From assembly GCA_013398615.1 (NCBI GenBank), contig VZSR01003798.1, forward strand, positions 8,791,992 to 8,855,991: 64,000 nucleotides of DNA, written 5' to 3'. Of the stretch, positions 60,086 through 64,000 are shown in pieces. Each line of letters opens with the position of its first letter. Positions within the stretch are counted from its first letter, which is position 1. The notes beneath the pieces are model-generated. The model searched no databases. It saw nothing but the letters and a program-made list of their open reading frames with translations, and had not been told where the DNA came from. The stretch comes from Brachypodius melanocephalos. Its lineage: Eukaryota; Chordata; Aves; Passeriformes; Pycnonotidae. Position numbers and translations under genes: made by a program.

Positions 60086-60308
60086 CACTAACCAAAAAGA
60101 CACTCATGATAACAAGCTTATACTTGATGTCTGATAAACCAAAATAGGCAAATTAAACAGGTCTGTACATTTAACAGCCTGTTCAGAACCCACTGCCCAC
60201 ATCTATACACTACTGAAATGAACTGCAAAGTTGTTATGAAAACCCTATGCAGCAAAAATCAAGCCACCCTCCCAAAAAAATCAATTATGGTGGCCTGCAA
60301 AATACCAG

Positions 60309-60383
60309 TCTCACTCTCAGGAGATGTTAGGGATCTCACTCCCAGGAGATGTTAGGGATCTCACTCCCAGGAGATGTTAGGGA
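60309..60383. repeat. Tandem repeat, three units of 25 bp
   Basis: Units at 60309-60333, 60334-60358 and 60359-60383. Units 2 and 3 are identical; unit 1 differs by one base. The core is AGGAGATGTTAGGGA. Confidence 0.95.
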
Positions 60384-60724
60384 CAAACTTCAGATCAACA
60401 CCTTTTCAGAGCCTCCCTAACTCCCTGAATTACTGTGGAGCACACCAATCAATGAAAGCACACCTGTTCTCTTCTCAATGCAAAACTAAATAGCTTTATA
60501 CTACACTTGATAAAAATTGTTCTAATCAAGGAAAAAATAACCTTTCATTACTGCATATTCCTTACATTAACCAACACTCTCTTGGTTGATAGAAAGTGTT
60601 TGTATTTTAAACAAGCACAAAGCATCACACAGGTTGATATATGCCTCATAATGTAGAATTTTAACTTCAGTTAAAAGAGGAATGAATTAAGTTTCAGTTC
60701 TCGTGGGGTACTTGGAAGCATGCT

Positions 60725-60739
60725 TGGGCCATCTAGTGG
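60725..60739 (-). promoter_or_regulatory. CTCF-like motif in GABPB1 intron 1
   Basis: The minus strand reads CCACTAGATGGCCCA, matching the CTCF core CCASYAGRKGGC fully across its first twelve positions. Binding not shown. Confidence 0.45.
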
Positions 60740-63280
60740 AAAAAAGAAAAACCCAGCAAAATCCCATTGTTCATTGTTTTAAAATAATAAAAATCCCCTT
60801 ATACGTCACTAAAGCACTAACAGCAGCAAATGAAGAGGCATTTCCACCAAAACCCATGCATGTTTCGTCACTTTTAACCAATGAATACTAGCACTCACAA
60901 AATTTGTGAGTAGTCAACCCAAAGCTGATTTCCACTTGGCAGCCCATTCAAGGACGGGCACTGTAGGAAACTCCCAAGCAACGACACACCCCACTTCCCC
61001 TATACCCATCCACAGTACTGGGACATAGCGAGAAGGGTCTACAGAGTCACACTCCCACTCCAGAAAACCTTTCCAGATCGCTCAATAACACCACCATAGT
61101 CCAGTGATACTATCACAAGCAAGATACAATAATACATTTAAAATTGAAATGAGACTGCTATTTCAAAGAGCAGTCTGCTGCTACTCCACAGTGTTAAAAT
61201 CAACTCTGCTGAACGGTGTTAGAGGCTTCTCTTCACTAACTGTGCCATTTCTATCAAGCTCTGCTAGCATGACAGCTGTGTAACACTTTGCATGAGGACT
61301 TTTTCGGGGAATAAAAGCATCACTGGCTCTGAAATAAAGACTTGAGACTGTTGGAGTTACTCTTACGGCAATGTGATAATGTTTTTAGACTTCTAAGAGC
61401 TCCTACACAATTGTGTGAAGAGAGGGTTTTGTCTAGAACTGAGTAAATAGGGAAGAGCTTCTGCTGCATTTAGACTTCTCTGGATTAATCACCTCCTGTA
61501 CTTCCACATTGCTGCAATGTATTCTGCACAGTATCACTAGCCAGATGCCACAATTAATGGATAATTAAAAATAACATCAAACTACTATTGCTATTTTACT
61601 TATGTTCAAAAGAAAATTATACTACTTTTTTGCATCTATCTTAGATATAGGATTTTATACATTCGGTAATAAATTCTGAAGATAACAGTGTTACCAGAAC
61701 GGTATAGAATAGCACTCAACAGGAGTTTAGGTGGAACTGTGTGTGAAATAGGCTCTGTGGAAAGCAAGTGGAGATAAAATCCTGGCAACTTGGGATGCTT
61801 GGGCTACCACACCACTGTCTACAGACTACAGAGCAGCAGTCTGCAGTCCAAATTAAAATTAAGTTTGGCATAAAATATTGCAGCATCTCTCAGACTGGTG
61901 TCCTGCCCCCAGAACCCAGACCTGTTCCTCTTCTATCACTGCAGTGCTGAGCATCAGCTGGTCAAGATCAACAGGCACAAATCAGCTGTTGCAGAACATC
62001 TGCGGGCATGGAGATGTCCCAGCCCAGCGTTTGTCCCAAAGTGCACTCCTGAAAGGGACATTCTTACTCGGGAGGAGCAGGGACTGCAGCACTGCAACTC
62101 ACCAAAGGTACCTGAATCAATACACACCATATCTCTGATAAGGATTTACAATCACAAAGTTCCATTAAAGGCTCATTAAACACTTTTCTCTGCTCGAGTG
62201 ACAGATGGCAGAATTGTACTTAGAAGATGGCTGGAGACCCATCATCTCTCACATCCATTATATCTGGAAAAAGAATGCCCTATCAGAATGTCCTTTTCTT
62301 TCCGTTACTTAAGAAAAGAAAATTTAACCTGCTTCACCAGACCTGACCATCACAAACACTATCACCCTGCTGATTTCAACATCCCACACTATTCACAGAA
62401 ATTCAGAATAGCAATTTCTAGCTAATTTTATAAGCCGGTCCATACAAAGGTCAATAATATTTTGAAGTACAGCGTAGTTAGCATCTCTTGAACACTTTTG
62501 TATCACTTTAACGTATGTATCAATGAGCAGTGATTATAGCAACTTACATGGGATAAACTCAAAAAGTTCCTGTCTGGTTTCTTGTGAATTGAACATCCTT
62601 TGACAATGATTTCACAAGTGATACTTCAAATCTTAATATAAATATCATAAGTTTAGACTATCCAAACTTCTATTGTGATAGTGAAAATTACACCAATATG
62701 TTAATTGCAGCCAGCTTTAATTCCAGTGCTTTCAGCTTTCCTCTGACTGTTGTATTTGTAATTAAATTCTCTCTAGTTTGCTTGAACAGCAGCATGACCT
62801 TCATCTCAGACATGCATCAGATGAAAAATACCTGAGCTGAGAAAAGCAAACATTGAATAGCTTAGTGGCAAAGACAGCCAGGCCTGTTAATAATGCAGAT
62901 CTGTTGTCCTGTTAGGATCACACATTAACTTAAACAAGCACCAATCAACAATGAACTCAATTAAATAACAGAGACCATAGAAAAGTATTTTCTTACAAAG
63001 GAGAGCACAGATTTGGTCGTGATCTGTAACATCTGAAGAGTGTTATTATGCAACAAGGGTGAACCATTGGCACCAAGATTTGGACTGACACTGCTAGCAA
63101 GACACACAGTTTTCACAAATAAATTCAGCACTAGATACCAAAAAGGTTAATTTGCAGCAGCTGTGATTGACATGAAGAATCCAAGGGCTTGTGACGAAGC
63201 CTTTGAACTGTACCACAGCCTTAGGAGGCTGTCTCAGGTTGATTAAGCTTGAAAATACTACCAAATAAAAATCATCCTAC

Positions 63281-63340
63281 CTACAACATCCATTTTATCA
63301 TGAGGAATCTTCCTCCACAGTCTCTGTCTGGCACATAGGC
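63281..63340 (-). other. GABPB1: Candidate 60-base noncoding 5' exon of GABPB1
   Basis: On the minus strand a run of T ending in TTTTTTTAG is followed by 60 bases and a good donor TAG|GTAGGA. The segment has an ATG followed by only twelve codons before a stop, so it would be 5' UTR with a short upstream frame. No transcript evidence. Confidence 0.3.
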
Positions 63341-63859
63341 CTAAAAAAAAAATCCAACTAGAAAACAAAGTGTTTTCAGCAAAGAAAGTGGGTCACGAAC
63401 AAGAATCCCTGTTTAGTGTATGCTGATCTGCCAAATATACTCTTAACCTTACTCACATGGCACACTTATGTTCTCTTGCAAATATTTGTGTGCACACAAA
63501 ACTCAGCTACACTGCACAGCCGTACTAATAGTTCAGAAGTGCTGAATAACTTAACAGGCTGAAGGACTACAGGGGGTGCATTCACAACTCTGGAGAACAT
63601 TTAACTCTACTGTGAAGCATTCGCCGTTAAATCAAAGCCACTTTAGTAAGCAGGTTAAAGGAAAATACAAAAACGCCTGAAGAGCTACCAGAGACAACTT
63701 CCTACAGGAGATTTCACCGACGTGCCACCAGTGTCCCACCAACGGAAACTACTTTGACTATTTGAAGAAACCAGAAAAAAAAGACAATCCGCACTAACAT
63801 ATCGTATCTCACTTTGATGCTCCCACCATACGCTTTATTAAGAGTCTAAAGGAAGAGTT

Positions 63860-64000
63860 ACAGACTCCGGGTGAGGGGCACTGCAGAAGGGAAACCGCTC
63901 CCTTCCCGCCCGAGCCGCCTCTCCCCAGGGCACCTTTGGCGCCAAGCTCGCGCACGCAGCCCCGCCGCCTCAGGGGCCCGGTCCGCGGCCCCACCAGCCC
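63860..64000 (-). promoter_or_regulatory. GABPB1: GABPB1 CpG-island promoter / 5' UTR, running off the window
   Basis: GC content and CpG rise sharply at the right edge, the expected place for the GABPB1 5' end. It contains TTTGGCGCCAAG (63935-63946), an E2F-type palindrome, and CTTCCCGCCC, an E2F/ETS-like site. The transcription start is not resolved. Confidence 0.6.

Overview
The window is vertebrate nuclear DNA. It has multi-exon genes with GT/AG introns, long AT-rich introns, CpG-rich promoters and CR1-type retroposon remains. The protein sequences, the CR1 fragments and an LTR beginning TGTTGTGGTTTAAG point to a bird, probably a passerine. That species call is inference. Two runs of exactly 100 N (4319-4418 and 20557-20656) are assembly gaps.

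Three complete protein-coding genes lie head to tail, all transcribed from the minus strand. From right to left they are GABPB1 (coding 57932 to 47250, with a CpG-rich promoter at the right edge), HDC (coding 42839 to 33349) and GATM (coding 20439 to 8955). I rebuilt every coding exon by hand. All frames close across the introns, giving proteins of 395, 665 and 422 residues, and the catalytic or structural residues are intact. There is no sign of a pseudogene.

Layout: 1-8011 is intergenic DNA with an LTR (4281-5093) and a 38-bp inverted repeat. 8012-20760 is GATM with its 3' UTR and CpG promoter. 20761-33160 is intergenic. 33161-42940 is HDC with a compact TATA promoter. 42941-45610 is intergenic. 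45610-64000 is GABPB1 with a probable long 3' UTR.

The genes are not an operon and do not act in one pathway. GATM makes guanidinoacetate for creatine synthesis in mitochondria. HDC makes histamine in the cytosol. GABPB1 is the ankyrin-repeat subunit of the ETS factor GABP (NRF-2). The neighbourhood itself is notable: in human, HDC and GABPB1 are adjacent on 15q21.2, but GATM lies several megabases away beside SPATA5L1, which I do not see here.

I found no novel biochemical system. The best leads are an LTR split by an assembly gap, a long inverted repeat of unknown origin, a Phe in HDC where human has a substrate-pocket Tyr, three CTCF-like motifs, and the GATM-HDC synteny junction.
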